Source: Alteromonas sp. V450
Lineage (GTDB): Bacteria; Pseudomonadota; Gammaproteobacteria; Enterobacterales; Alteromonadaceae
NCBI RefSeq assembly: GCF_001885075.1
Contig: NZ_MODU01000004.1
Span: forward strand, 3,224,001-3,288,000
Reading direction: 5' to 3'
DNA length: 64,000 nt
The notes beneath the pieces were generated by a model. It worked only from the letters and a program-made list of their open reading frames with translations, did not search any database and was not told the DNA's origin. Below are positions 28,992 through 38,628 of the stretch, piece by piece. The translations under genes and the position numbers were made by a program. Within the stretch, counting starts at the first letter, position 1, and each line of letters opens with the position of its first letter.

Positions 28992-30107
28992 GTGAACGGA
29001 AAAACCCATATCTCAACGTATGTTCTTATTTTTTTACTGCTTGTGCTAGTTTTGCGGCTTGCGATGCCCTATGCAGTGCAGTGGTACATTAATGAGACAT
29101 TAAGCCAGTCTACCCGCTACGATGGAAGAGTAGGGGATGTTGACATTATGTTGTGGCGCGGTGCGTACAGCTTAGAACACGTTGTTTTGTACAAATCCAA
29201 TGGCGAAGTAGACAGGCCTTTTGTGAATGTAGATTACATCGAGTTCACCTTAGCTTGGTCGCAACTTATAAAAGGGGCTGCAGTAGGCAAAGTAAAGGTT
29301 GAAACACCTGAGATAAACTTTGTAGACGGCGGGACGGATGCAGCAAGTCAGTCGGGCAAAAATGAAAATTGGCTATCTATTGCCGATCAATTATTTCCAC
29401 TTAGAATTGATGAGCTTACCGTAAAAAATGGTCGCGTTAACTTTTCTAATCCAAACACCACACCGGCCATCGATATTTCACTACACGATATTGAGGTTGT
29501 GCTTACCAATTTGGTTAACAGTGACGCACTATCCGATACCCGTATTGCCACGGCAAAAGTTACTGGGCAAACGGCTACACAAGGCACATTGCAGATTAAT
29601 GCCAAGCTTAATCCAGCGACATCCAGCCCAACCTTTGACATTGATATTAAGGCCGAAAATGTTGGTTTGGTGAACTTCAAAAACGTGTTAGACACCTATG
29701 CGCCCTTTGATCTGGAAGCCGGCACACTTACGCTTGCGGCAGAAATTGCATCGGATGATGGGAAAGTGAAAGGCTACGTGAAACCCATTTTGCATAATGT
29801 AGAGGTATTTTCTTGGAAGGGGGATATTGAGCGTGATGACGACGGCTTTTTCCAAGGTAGTGTTGAAGCGATATCAGCGCTGATCACCGAGCTTTTTGAA
29901 AACCAGAGTAAAGATCAAATTGCCACGCGCATTCCCATTAAGGGAGATCTATCTAGCCCTGAAATGCAGTCTTGGGAAGCCTTCAAAGCGATCCTAAAAA
30001 ATGCGTTTGTTCAGGCTTTTAAAGGCGATATTGAAAAAAGCATTGAGCTAAATCAGCTCAATAAAACAGAGGACCAAACCATACCGGCCTCCGTTAATGA
30101 GCGCTAG
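28992..30107 (+). CDS. DUF748-type envelope protein
   Basis: 371 residues. An N-terminal membrane anchor (about 8-28) precedes a periplasmic beta-rich region with the AsmA/DUF748 pattern (the segment FPLRIDELTVKNGRVNF is characteristic). Such proteins are thought to work in envelope biogenesis or lipid transport between membranes; function here is not shown. The start is GTG with AGGAG six bases before it. It converges on slyX with a four-base overlap of coding ends. Confidence 0.78.
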   Translation: MNGKTHISTYVLIFLLLVLVLRLAMPYAVQWYINETLSQSTRYDGRVGDVDIMLWRGAYSLEHVVLYKSNGEVDRPFVNVDYIEFTLAWSQLIKGAAVGKVKVETPEINFVDGGTDAASQSGKNENWLSIADQLFPLRIDELTVKNGRVNFSNPNTTPAIDISLHDIEVVLTNLVNSDALSDTRIATAKVTGQTATQGTLQINAKLNPATSSPTFDIDIKAENVGLVNFKNVLDTYAPFDLEAGTLTLAAEIASDDGKVKGYVKPILHNVEVFSWKGDIERDDDGFFQGSVEAISALITELFENQSKDQIATRIPIKGDLSSPEMQSWEAFKAILKNAFVQAFKGDIEKSIELNQLNKTEDQTIPASVNER

Positions 30108-30352
30108 TAGTGTGGAGGAGGGGTTTCTTCTGATTGTTTCGCAATATTAGACGGCTCAATAGATTTCACTCTATCAATAACATGTCGCACTTTAAATGCG
30201 ATGTCATCAAGCTGTTTTTGCTGCGATGACAGTGCTTCATTTAACGCTTCAATAGTATGTTCCTGAAATGCCACTTTGGTTTGTAATTCTTCAATAGAAG
30301 CGTTTGCCGCCTCTAGCTCCTGTTGAAGCTTTTTTTCCTGACTTTCATTCAT
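30104..30352 (-). CDS. slyX: SlyX family protein
   Basis: 82 residues. It is almost entirely a coiled coil (about residues 5-60) followed by a tail ending in the SlyX signature PPPHY. Function unknown. It lies beside fkpA in many gammaproteobacteria; here a WD40-like lipoprotein gene is between them. Confidence 0.92.
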   Translation of the reverse strand: MNESQEKKLQQELEAANASIEELQTKVAFQEHTIEALNEALSSQQKQLDDIAFKVRHVIDRVKSIEPSNIAKQSEETPPPHY

Positions 30353-30360
30353 TGCGCTTT

Positions 30361-31353
30361 TTACCTCTCACGTTGCCAGACTTCTGCTAGCCCACTACTA
30401 CTCAACGACACTATATTACCATCTGACATAAAGGCTACGCCATACACAACTGCGGTAGGAGGCGACAGGTTTTCTCGTGACGCAACCTGAATAGCTTGTT
30501 GTTCCTTTCCTGTGACAATATCCCACACATATACTTTTCGAGAGGGCGAGCCAGTAAGCAAGTACTTACCATCTTTAGAAAACTCTACATCTGTAAACAT
30601 TTTTTGTCGTGATGCGTATTGTAAAGCGCTAACTGGCTGTCCTGTTTGAACATCCCAAATCTGAGATTTACTTTGGCTATCTGCCGTAAATGCAAAGCGC
30701 CCAGAATCGTCAAGTGCAACCTTTGTTACGCGTGTCGGATGAGTAAACGTATGAATTATCTGCCCTGTCTCAGTGCTCCACAAGTAGGCGATATAGTCAT
30801 TCCCCCCTGAAAGGGCAAATTTACCGTTCGGCGAGATATCAATAGAGTTTACTTTTTCAGTATGACCAAGAAACTCAAGTCGACGGGAGGTTCTCGGCTC
30901 AAAAAACATGATATTTCCGTTAGATCGCGCAACTAAAATTCCCCTTCCGCCATTCGTAACCACTACGTCGCGTATATTCGACTCATCGATACGCCAAAAG
31001 CCTTCTGGCTCACCTGTTTGTACGCTCCACAGCGCGAAGGCCTCCCTATCGGCGGTTACAACATATTGCTTGTCAGCACTTATATGGACCGATACAACTA
31101 AATTGTCGCCTTCTCCTTGGTGCCCCCAGTGATACAGCGGCGTATCTTCTCCAATGCGCCACACGTTTATTCCATTATCAACGCCCGATACAACAGCTAA
31201 ACTGCCATCTGTTGATATATCTGCTGCATAAGCACCTTCTTCAACATGACGCCACTGTTTAATTGGCGTAGTATCAGGAACGGAGCATCCCACGAGTTTA
31301 CAAACTAGTGCGATGAGTAACACAATTTTAAGGAACATTTGAGGTTTAAACAT
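30361..31353 (-). CDS. WD40-repeat lipoprotein
   Basis: About 330 residues. A signal peptide with lipobox LVGC is followed by about six to seven WD40-like blades (recurring patterns such as ISPNGKFALSGGNDYIAYLW and VWDIVTGKE), forming a beta-propeller, presumably a periplasmic interaction platform anchored in a membrane. I use the ATG at 31353; its ribosome-binding site is weak and a TTG lies two codons earlier. It ends eight bases before slyX, so both are probably co-transcribed. No enzymatic residues are visible. Confidence 0.82.
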   Translation of the reverse strand: MFKPQMFLKIVLLIALVCKLVGCSVPDTTPIKQWRHVEEGAYAADISTDGSLAVVSGVDNGINVWRIGEDTPLYHWGHQGEGDNLVVSVHISADKQYVVTADREAFALWSVQTGEPEGFWRIDESNIRDVVVTNGGRGILVARSNGNIMFFEPRTSRRLEFLGHTEKVNSIDISPNGKFALSGGNDYIAYLWSTETGQIIHTFTHPTRVTKVALDDSGRFAFTADSQSKSQIWDVQTGQPVSALQYASRQKMFTDVEFSKDGKYLLTGSPSRKVYVWDIVTGKEQQAIQVASRENLSPPTAVVYGVAFMSDGNIVSLSSSGLAEVWQRER

Positions 31354-31490
31354 AATCAAATGGCTTTCGCTTTGTAAATGCTAGGTTTAACATAGCATGG
31401 ATCACGCATCTTTAACTATCGTGCACACTGCCTTAGATGCAGCAGTATAGACATAGACGCATGATGATAATAATTATTGGAGACAGTTTT

Positions 31491-32276
31491 ATGCAGAAGT
31501 CGCTTGTTGCCCTATCTACAATTGCTGCGTTAGGCCTTTTTGCTTGCCAGCCAAACACCTCTGATGAGGCCGCTTCTACAGGCACCGAAGGTGCAAATGT
31601 TACTGCTGTTTCAGCAGAAGAAATGACAGACGCTCAAAAGCAAGCTTATGCTATGGGTGCAAGCATGGGACTATTTGTTACCACGCGCGCAGAACAACAA
31701 GAACAACTTGGGCTATCACTTGATCAAGCTGCCCTTCAGCAGGGCTTTAATGATGGCCTTAACGACACGCTTAAATTTACTCCTGAGCAAATACAACAAA
31801 TTGCTCAACAAGGTGAAGAAGTATTGCGTGCAAAGCAGCAAGAAATGGCCGCTGAAGCTGCTGAAAAGAACATTGAAGCCGGCCTAGCTTATTTAGAGGA
31901 AAACGGTCAACGCGAAGGCGTTGTAACGACCGACTCTGGTTTGCAATATGAAGTATTAACAGAAGGCGAGGGAGCAAGCCCTGAAGCAACAGACCTAGTT
32001 AAGGTGCATTACCGTGGCACCCTTTTAGACGGTACTGAATTTGATTCGTCATATAAGCGAGGCGAACCTGCGCAATTTCCTCTTAATCAAGTTATTGCAG
32101 GATGGACGGAAGGCGTTCAGCTTATGAAAGAAGGCGCAAAATACCGTTTCCACATTCCTTCAGAGCTTGCTTATGGCCGACGCTCTACTGGTTCAATAAC
32201 ACCAAATTCAACACTTATCTTTGACGTTGAGTTACTTGAAGTTGTCAAACCACAAGCCGAAGCAACCGAAGAGTAA
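31491..32276 (+). CDS. fkpA: FKBP-type peptidyl-prolyl isomerase, FkpA-like lipoprotein
   Basis: About 261 residues. It is an envelope folding catalyst and chaperone. Signal peptide with lipobox LFAC indicates a lipoprotein, unlike soluble E. coli FkpA. The FKBP_N dimerisation helices (about 40-150) include YAMGASMG; the FKBP domain (about 160-255) has VHYRGTLLDGTEFDSSY, GWTEGVQLM and IPSELAYG. The ATG at 31491 (GGAG eight bases upstream) gives the proper signal; an upstream frame from 31437 does not. It is divergent from the WD40 gene. Confidence 0.92.
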   Translation: MQKSLVALSTIAALGLFACQPNTSDEAASTGTEGANVTAVSAEEMTDAQKQAYAMGASMGLFVTTRAEQQEQLGLSLDQAALQQGFNDGLNDTLKFTPEQIQQIAQQGEEVLRAKQQEMAAEAAEKNIEAGLAYLEENGQREGVVTTDSGLQYEVLTEGEGASPEATDLVKVHYRGTLLDGTEFDSSYKRGEPAQFPLNQVIAGWTEGVQLMKEGAKYRFHIPSELAYGRRSTGSITPNSTLIFDVELLEVVKPQAEATEE

Positions 32277-32295
32277 CAGGAAGCAATAAGAGAAA

Positions 32296-32320
32296 GCCGA
32301 CGCAGAGCGTCGGCTTTTTT
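32296..32320 (+). terminator. Rho-independent terminator after fkpA
   Basis: GCCGACGC / GCGTCGGC with a three-base loop, then TTTTTT; 19 bases after the stop. Confidence 0.9.
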
Positions 32321-32350
32321 GTTTTGTTGAGTCAGCGTAATCCCTGCCTA

Positions 32351-32384
32351 CCTCGTCCCTACGAGCAAGTGGTGTTTCTACCAC
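32351..32384. repeat. Pair of small hairpins in the fkpA downstream spacer
   Basis: CTCGT/ACGAG (32352-32365) and GTGGT/ACCAC (32369-32384) lie in tandem, three bases apart, followed by ACCC/GGGT pairing to about 32409. The dense pairing resembles an intergenic palindromic repeat of the REP kind, but a second copy is not seen in this window. Confidence 0.35.
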
Positions 32385-32536
32385 GCGCGTACCCAAATAA
32401 TAAAGTGGGTTATTCAATTTGCTGGGTGCCTCGAATCACCTTTAAAGCATAGTATAAACTCGACAAAAATCACTTAAAGTGGCTACCTTTTATGTAACGA
32501 TTTTGCCTTAAAAATGTCGTGTTAGAACGAATTATT

Positions 32537-32806
32537 TTATCGATGTGGCACGCGTCTTCTCTCTGCGTGAACTTTGAACGTTGCGAAGTGATGTAATACT
32601 GCTCGCCCTAGTTTATATAGCGCGATGCCGAGGACTAAAAAGAAGACTGTGTGAAAACTTTCTAGCCGAATGACAATGTCTAATAATACGTAAAGAAGCA
32701 GCGAGCCTCCGCTTAAAAACAATAAAAAACCTAACAGCGCACCGGTAGCTTGGACGGCGCTGCTACTTCGCTTTACTGTCTTTAAGAGCGGATCTTGATT
32801 GTGCAT
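32537..32806 (-). CDS. Small two-helix membrane protein, function unknown
   Basis: About 89 residues. Two hydrophobic segments (about 22-45 and 52-70) are separated by a short loop; the C-terminus is basic. AAGGAG lies eight bases before the ATG at 32806 (a GTG lies three bases earlier). It is divergent from greB. I do not recognise the family. Confidence 0.65.
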   Translation of the reverse strand: MHNQDPLLKTVKRSSSAVQATGALLGFLLFLSGGSLLLYVLLDIVIRLESFHTVFFLVLGIALYKLGRAVLHHFATFKVHAERRRVPHR

Positions 32807-32969
32807 CACCTTGTCTCCTTTGTTTTACATTCTTTTATACGAGAGCAAGGCGCGTATAGTTTATGTTCAATAGGCATACATTTATTTTGTTTTGTTACAC
32901 TAAAATATTGGGTTTTGTTAGATAACCCTCATAACCTAGTTGAGTTAATCACTGAGCGTGTGGAGCATT

Positions 32970-33455
32970 GTGAAAACACCGTTAGTTACCCGTAAAGGGT
33001 ATTTAAAGTTGAAGCAGGAACTTGATTTTTTGTGGCGAGAAGAACGCCCAGAAATAACGCGAAAAGTCACATGGGCTGCAAGCCTTGGTGATAGAAGCGA
33101 AAATGCTGACTATCAATACAACAAAAAAAAGCTGCGCGAAATAGACAGACGCGTTCGTTATTTACGCAAGTGCTTAGAAAACCTGAAAGTAGTGGATTAT
33201 GATCCTCAACAAGAGGGCAGGGTTTTCTTTGGCGCATGGGTTGAGATTGAAAACGAAAGCGGTACGTTAATGACCTTGCGCCTTGTTGGTTACGATGAAA
33301 TTTTTGGGCGGAAAGACTACATTTCAATAGATTCTCCAATGGCGCGCGCTTTAGTTGGCAAAGAAGAAGATGACGAGTTTGTAGTGGTAACCGACACTGG
33401 CACTAAAGCATGGTGGATAAATCGTATTTGGTACGACAGCACTGACAAGCTATAG
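32970..33455 (+). CDS. greB: Transcription elongation factor GreB
   Basis: 161 residues. It rescues backtracked RNA polymerase by stimulating transcript cleavage. The N-terminal coiled coil carries [16 protein letters not shown], with the acidic tip residues D and E that reach the polymerase active site; the C-terminal FKBP-like domain has [18 protein letters not shown]. coli GreB starts MKTPLV; the same sequence begins at the GTG at 32970, with GGAG four bases before it, so I prefer this to the GTG at 32958. tex follows, the classical greB-tex order. Confidence 0.95.
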   Translation: MKTPLVTRKGYLKLKQELDFLWREERPEITRKVTWAASLGDRSENADYQYNKKKLREIDRRVRYLRKCLENLKVVDYDPQQEGRVFFGAWVEIENESGTLMTLRLVGYDEIFGRKDYISIDSPMARALVGKEEDDEFVVVTDTGTKAWWINRIWYDSTDKL

Positions 33456-33630
33456 CACTAATAAATGTGCTTTAAAAATTTTTAGAGGGGGAGTGGACAC
33501 ACGACTTTCCCTATACCGCGATGATATAATTATCGCGCCATTTTTTAATTTAGACGCTGCACTTTATAAATGTTGGAGCAGCGCCAATTCGCAACATCCA
33601 GCGCGAATTGTTTGTATCTTAGAGCGACTT

Positions 33631-35985
33631 ATGATTATCAATAAAATAGCTGAAGAGCTCAGCGTTCAAGCTTCACAAGTTACCGCTGCGGTAAACCTAC
33701 TTGATGAAGGTGCTACCGTTCCCTTTATTGCTCGCTATCGGAAAGAAGTCACGCAAGGATTAGACGATACACAGTTGCGTACGCTAGAACAGCGTTTGAC
33801 CTACTTAAGAGAGTTGCAAGAACGGCGCGACGTCATTTTAAAATCGATAGACGAGCAAGGAAAACTTACTGAAGCACTTAAAGAAAGTATTCAGAAAGCC
33901 GAGAGCAAAACGACGTTAGAAGATCTTTACCTACCTTACAAACCTCGTCGCCGGACAAAGGGGCAAATTGCAATAGAAGCGGGGTTAGCGCCTCTCGCTG
34001 ACCAGATATTTAATGACGCAGATACCGAGGTAGACACGGTTGCTGAACAATTTATCAATCCTGAGCACAAAATAACTACGAGTAAAGAAGCACTCGAAGG
34101 TGCGCGTTATATTCTCATGGAGCGATTCGCCGAAGACGCATCTTTACTTGCTAAAATTCGTCATTATTTAACGGAAAATGCAAATATAAAGAGCACTGTC
34201 GCCCCAGGAAAGGAACAAGAGGCGGTAAAATACAAAGATTATTTTGACCATAACGAAAAATATAAAACCGTACCATCACATCGCGCGCTCGCAATGTTCA
34301 GAGGCCGTAATGAAGGTATGCTTCATATTCAGCTAGATGCTGATCCTCAGGCAGAAAACACCGAGACCTCTCATTGCGAACACCTGATTGCCAGTCATTA
34401 CAATATTACGCATAGAAACCGAGCTGCAGATGATTTTCTTGCTCAAGTTGTACAATGGACATGGAAAATAAAAATTGCACTACATATGGAAACTGAACTC
34501 TTCAGCGCTCTTCGCGAGCGAGCAGAAGAAGAAGCCATAGAAGTGTTTGCGAAGAACCTTAATGACTTATTAATGGCAGCGCCAGCCGGTGCAAAAACGA
34601 CTATGGGACTCGACCCTGGCTTACGTACAGGAGTCAAAGTAGCCGTTGTTGATAAGACCGGTAAAGTCGTGGCTACCAACACTATTTTTCCACATGCCCC
34701 ACAAAATCAGTGGGATAAATCGATAAGGACGTTGTCGACGCTGTGCAAACAATACAAGGTTGATTTAATCAGTATCGGCAACGGTACTGGCTCGCGAGAA
34801 ACCGACAAACTTGTCGCTGAAATGCTCAAAGGCAATAGCGATATAGCAGCACAAAAAATCATGGTCAGCGAAGCTGGAGCCTCGGTTTATTCTGCGTCTG
34901 AACTTGCTTCAAAAGAGTTACCTGAGCTTGATGTCTCGCTTCGCGGTGCAGTATCAATTGCGCGACGCCTGCAAGATCCGCTTGCTGAATTAGTTAAAAT
35001 TGAGCCTAAAGCCATTGGCGTTGGGCAATATCAACACGATGTCAGTCAAAGCCAGCTCGGTAAGTCGCTAGACCGAGTTATTGAAGACTGCGTAAACGCA
35101 GTAGGCGTAGATCTCAATACGGCATCGCCTGCACTGCTTAGTTATGTGTCGGGATTAAATAAAACACTCGCTCATAACATCGTTAATTTTCGCGATACAC
35201 ACGGCGCGTTCCCTGATCGAAAAGCATTACTAAAGGTAGAACGATTAGGGCCGAAGGCCTTTGAGCAAGCCGCAGGTTTCTTACGCATCGTCAACGGCAC
35301 TAACCCTCTTGATGCCTCAGCCGTGCACCCTGAGGCATATCCGGTGGTCGACAAGATCGTCGATACTACCGCAGTGGCCGTAAATGACATTATAGGCAAC
35401 ACTGAGCTATTGAAGCGCTTGTCTCCAGACAGCTTTATTGATGATGCATTTGGCTTGCCCACAGTAAAGGACATTTTGAAAGAATTAGATAAACCGGGTC
35501 GCGATCCTCGCCCTGAATTTAAAACGGCTACATTTAAGGACGGTGTTGAAACAATCAACGACCTCAAGGCCGGAATGATATTAGAAGGTGTGGTGAGCAA
35601 CGTGGCTAACTTTGGTGCTTTTGTCGACGTGGGCGTTCACCAAGATGGCCTTGTGCATATATCCGCGTTAACTAACAAGTTTATATCTGACCCTCGCGAG
35701 GTTGTAAAAGCGGGTGATATCGTAAAAGTAAAAGTACTGGAAGTTGATGTTCCTAGAAAACGTATATCATTTACCATGCGTTTAGACGATACCCCTACTC
35801 AGTCTTCAGGTGCAGCGAGCGCTGGGCGTGGAGGAAAAGAGTATAATAAAAACGCGCAGAAAAAAGCGCCAAATCGTCAAGGTAAAAGTGGCCGTGATAA
35901 TGCCGGACAGAAGCGCAATAGTCAGCCACAGAACAATGCTATGGGAAATGCATTTGCAGACGCTTTTGCTAAGGCAAAGAAGTAA
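33631..35985 (+). CDS. tex: Tex family transcription accessory / RNA-binding protein (YhgF)
   Basis: 784 residues. It is a conserved nucleic-acid binding protein with a role in transcription. Order: N-terminal helical region, a YqgF-like RNase H-fold domain ([19 protein letters not shown]), a helix-hairpin-helix region ([16 protein letters not shown]), and a C-terminal S1 RNA-binding domain (about 645-720: [21 protein letters not shown]). A Lys/Gly/Asn-rich tail follows. The ATG at 33631 matches the family start; a further 46 codons upstream are open but unlike Tex. Confidence 0.95.
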   Translation: MIINKIAEELSVQASQVTAAVNLLDEGATVPFIARYRKEVTQGLDDTQLRTLEQRLTYLRELQERRDVILKSIDEQGKLTEALKESIQKAESKTTLEDLYLPYKPRRRTKGQIAIEAGLAPLADQIFNDADTEVDTVAEQFINPEHKITTSKEALEGARYILMERFAEDASLLAKIRHYLTENANIKSTVAPGKEQEAVKYKDYFDHNEKYKTVPSHRALAMFRGRNEGMLHIQLDADPQAENTETSHCEHLIASHYNITHRNRAADDFLAQVVQWTWKIKIALHMETELFSALRERAEEEAIEVFAKNLNDLLMAAPAGAKTTMGLDPGLRTGVKVAVVDKTGKVVATNTIFPHAPQNQWDKSIRTLSTLCKQYKVDLISIGNGTGSRETDKLVAEMLKGNSDIAAQKIMVSEAGASVYSASELASKELPELDVSLRGAVSIARRLQDPLAELVKIEPKAIGVGQYQHDVSQSQLGKSLDRVIEDCVNAVGVDLNTASPALLSYVSGLNKTLAHNIVNFRDTHGAFPDRKALLKVERLGPKAFEQAAGFLRIVNGTNPLDASAVHPEAYPVVDKIVDTTAVAVNDIIGNTELLKRLSPDSFIDDAFGLPTVKDILKELDKPGRDPRPEFKTATFKDGVETINDLKAGMILEGVVSNVANFGAFVDVGVHQDGLVHISALTNKFISDPREVVKAGDIVKVKVLEVDVPRKRISFTMRLDDTPTQSSGAASAGRGGKEYNKNAQKKAPNRQGKSGRDNAGQKRNSQPQNNAMGNAFADAFAKAKK

Positions 35986-36005
35986 TAGCCGCGAGTGAAA
36001 CCAAA

Positions 36006-36035
36006 GCGTAGGCAGATGTGCTATCGAGCCTACGC
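36006..36035 (-). terminator. Hairpin between tex and the SprA-like gene
   Basis: GCGTAGGC / GCCTACGC, 8 bp with a 14-base loop, in the 69-base convergent spacer. On the minus strand it is followed by TTTGGTTT; on the plus strand there is no T-tract. It probably ends the SprA-like transcript. Confidence 0.5.
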
Positions 36036-36054
36036 AATGGATGCTTCGTGATGA

Positions 36055-37098
36055 TCAGGCCTGCAGCGAAAGCCCTTCTCGTACCGGCGTATATGCAGAT
36101 GTGTAGCTGCTTTGAATGCGTCCAATACGCGCCTGCATGACTTCTGAATTAAATTCAGGTAATCCACCAGCAGAAGATTGTACGTCAGCTTCATTACTGT
36201 TTAATGCACGTGACGTTGGCGAGGTGTCGAAAGCATTCTCTTGCGCGCGTTGCGCTGAATAAGTAGCCGCATCTAGATTTCGCGTGGGGCGATCAACGCC
36301 TATTTCGTCAAAAATCTCGTCTAAATTAGGTATCTTTGGCTCGATACCTCGAGCTTCCTCACTCGACTGATTGGAAGCCACATTTGATGGCGACGTTTGG
36401 GCGCTATCAACGTTTTGACTATCGCGTTTCTCTTTATTTATATCAGCCCTTGCCTCCACTGCTTTTTGGGCAGCTTCAGCGGCGACTTTCAAGTCTTGAG
36501 CAGAGGGCTCTGCTGGTGCGAGTGCTGCAGCACGAACCTGCTGCATTTTTCTTAGCGTCTGCTCAGGGCTTTGCGCTTCCGATATATCAATCTGGACCTC
36601 TCCAGATGTCGCATATCGCTTGTTGTCTGGTCCGGTAGTGTAATCGTATTGTGGAGAGCCCGCATATTGCCCTCCCGTGGCCGCGTGTGCTTGCTCGTGC
36701 GCTCTTACTTCCTTATCTCGTGCTTTGAGCTGCTCTATTTCTTGTGCATCGCGCTGCTCTTGTTGCGCCTCTTGGCGAGATTTTTGCTGGTCTTGCGCAT
36801 CTTGCTTACCCGCACTTTCGTCCTGCGCGTTGTCTTTTTCTTGGCCGAAAACATTTTGAAAGGCAGCCTGCAATTCACTTTGGATTTGAGGTCGTTCATA
36901 GGTGACAGGAGCAGGTGGCTGGCCGGGAAGTCTTGCCTTATCTGACTCTGAGCCTAGCCCCTTTTGAGACGCGCTTTGGTCGGCATCAGTCGTTTGTGGG
37001 ATGGTTTCTCGCTGCACATTATCCCGCTTCGCCGACTCGGTGTTCAAGTTAGCGGTAGGATAAGCTATTGCATTTAGAATGGGAGCAACGATGTTCAT
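36055..37098 (-). CDS. SprA-family putative metalloprotease (HExxH protein)
   Basis: 347 residues. The core carries HEQAHAATGGQYAGSP (HExxH at about 134-138) and a conserved YTTGPDNKRYATSGEVQID, the signature of the SprA-related family (putative metalloprotease). No signal peptide is visible. The flanking regions are low complexity: a Gln/Glu/Asp/Lys-rich coiled stretch (about 86-130) and an Ala/Glu-rich segment (185-225). The protease activity of this family is predicted from the motif, not shown. It lies 23 bases after a small flagellar-axial-like gene and is likely co-transcribed with it. Confidence 0.78.
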   Translation of the reverse strand: MNIVAPILNAIAYPTANLNTESAKRDNVQRETIPQTTDADQSASQKGLGSESDKARLPGQPPAPVTYERPQIQSELQAAFQNVFGQEKDNAQDESAGKQDAQDQQKSRQEAQQEQRDAQEIEQLKARDKEVRAHEQAHAATGGQYAGSPQYDYTTGPDNKRYATSGEVQIDISEAQSPEQTLRKMQQVRAAALAPAEPSAQDLKVAAEAAQKAVEARADINKEKRDSQNVDSAQTSPSNVASNQSSEEARGIEPKIPNLDEIFDEIGVDRPTRNLDAATYSAQRAQENAFDTSPTSRALNSNEADVQSSAGGLPEFNSEVMQARIGRIQSSYTSAYTPVREGLSLQA

Positions 37099-37121
37099 TT
37101 AACGCACCAAAGCTTCAGTAT

Positions 37122-37430
37122 CTATGCCAAAATATCAATGATGGTACCAAGGTTTTCATTGGCCACCTCAAGCACACTAGCAGACGCTTCCGCACTGGTA
37201 CTGTTCACGTTTAAGGCAATGAGATCGTCAGTTACGCTACGACTACTGCCTTCCGACGCGGATGACAGTTCATTAGTAGTCTGCGAAGGCGAAGCTAGGC
37301 TTTCATTACTACGCACAGTGGTTTGCGCTATATTTGATGCTGCTTGCTCGATCCCGTCGCTAGCACGCTGTAAGCCCGTGCGACCTGCAAAAAACGCGGA
37401 ATTAACACTCACGCCATTGATATCTGACAT
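37122..37430 (-). CDS. Small protein resembling fused flagellar rod/hook termini
   Basis: 102 residues. The N-terminus (GRTGLQRASDGIEQAASNIA) resembles the start of flagellar axial proteins, where a helix precedes the SNNIAN motif. The C-terminus (VTDDLIALNVNSTSAEASAS, then VLEVANENLGTIIDIL) resembles the Flg_bbr_C helix of FlgB/C/G-type proteins. The middle domain is missing; only a Ser/Thr-rich linker joins the ends. GAGGG sits six bases before the ATG. No other flagellar gene is in the window. The resemblance is read by eye; the function is unknown. Confidence 0.7.
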   Translation of the reverse strand: MSDINGVSVNSAFFAGRTGLQRASDGIEQAASNIAQTTVRSNESLASPSQTTNELSSASEGSSRSVTDDLIALNVNSTSAEASASVLEVANENLGTIIDILA

Positions 37431-37774
37431 ACACTACCCTCACTCTCTCATGCACAATTATTAATCAATTGTTGTAAAATTAAAAGTGTTCACAAGGCAA
37501 TGTTCATTAAGCGTATGTCATATATAGGAATTTAACCACTCAGCGAAACCTACCATATTCAAAAGGGCCGCGTGCTAACCCAAGTGTAATGGCTCTTCAT
37601 CAAGACAAAACAAAAAAGAGCAAAGAGATTTTAAGATGCTCAACTGGCAATGCTAACAAGTTTCCTTCGCTTCATTTGGGGAATTTAAGAAGATACAGCC
37701 ATTTCTGCATTCCCACGCCTTGAGGAAACTTGCCATGGAGCTTCTGAACCCGCGGGTATCTACATAGATTGCTG
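37431..37774. other. Spacer with no supported gene
   Basis: 344 bases, AT-rich near 37450-37520 where the minus-strand promoter of the downstream small gene should lie. A T-tailed hairpin for bioH is not evident. Short frames here have no ribosome-binding site. Confidence 0.45.
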
Positions 37775-38584
37775 TTATGACGCCTTCTGTTGATGCACAT
37801 CAGCCACAAACCTGAACAAAATATCGGCGGTTTGCTGAGGATGTGAAATGAAAGGTGCATGCGAGGCATGGGGCAGCACTACGGCATCAGCTTGCGGGTG
37901 CAATTCACAAATACGATCTACGCTGCTCGTCGGCACCAAACTATCCAACCTGCCGTATAAGCGCAATGTGGGAACCACAATTCGGCATATTTCTTGGCGG
38001 ATATCTTCTGACGAAAGTATACGCAAGCCTTTTTTTAATGCTTCCTCTGCTGGATCAGGATACTTTGTCACTTGCTGGCGAATAGCTTTTATATCTTGTT
38101 TAGCCGTTTCACTTCCCATTGCTTGAATAGCCAAAAAGCGCTCAAGTGTTTTTTGATAATTTTTTTCAAGCTGGGCCTCAAACATGGTTAACAAATCGGC
38201 AGCTATACCTGGCCAACAAGGGCCCGCTATAAAACGAGGAGTGGAAGCTATCGTGACCAAACCGGCGAGCTTATCGGGCGCCAAAATGGCCACCTTTTGC
38301 GCAACCAAACCACCCAATGACCATCCCACTAGTACACACTTATCAGGTAAATGTTGGATTATTGCGTCAGCCAAGTTTTCAACGCTATACGGCGCTGGCA
38401 CGTAATGCGAGTTTTCACCAAAGCCCGGGAGGTCAATAGTGGTAACTTGAAAGTTTTTATCTAAATAGGGAATAAACGAAGTGAATGCCCCACTGTTCAT
38501 ACCCCAGCCGTGAAGAAATACGATGTCCAAGCCTGTACCCTGAGTACGGCTGACAAGTGCGCTACTTTTATGCAGACTTTCCAT
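37775..38584 (-). CDS. bioH: Pimeloyl-ACP methyl ester esterase BioH
   Basis: 269 residues. It removes the methyl group from pimeloyl-ACP methyl ester to release the biotin precursor. Alpha/beta hydrolase with catalytic triad S89 (GWSLGG), D214 (YGRLDSLVP) and H242 (HASHAPF); the opening VFLHGWGMN is typical of BioH. AAGGAGG precedes the ATG by six bases. It is divergent from the comF gene and not linked to other bio genes, as in E. coli. Confidence 0.92.
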   Translation of the reverse strand: MESLHKSSALVSRTQGTGLDIVFLHGWGMNSGAFTSFIPYLDKNFQVTTIDLPGFGENSHYVPAPYSVENLADAIIQHLPDKCVLVGWSLGGLVAQKVAILAPDKLAGLVTIASTPRFIAGPCWPGIAADLLTMFEAQLEKNYQKTLERFLAIQAMGSETAKQDIKAIRQQVTKYPDPAEEALKKGLRILSSEDIRQEICRIVVPTLRLYGRLDSLVPTSSVDRICELHPQADAVVLPHASHAPFISHPQQTADILFRFVADVHQQKAS

Positions 38585-38628
38585 TTATACCTCCTTAAGC
38601 TGAAACGTGAATTTAGGAAAAGCACGCC

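Noticed and set aside
36571..36945. 124-codon plus-strand frame rich in Leu, Arg and Cys
   Set aside because: It is antisense to the Gln/Ala-rich low-complexity part of the SprA-like gene; the composition is explained by that.
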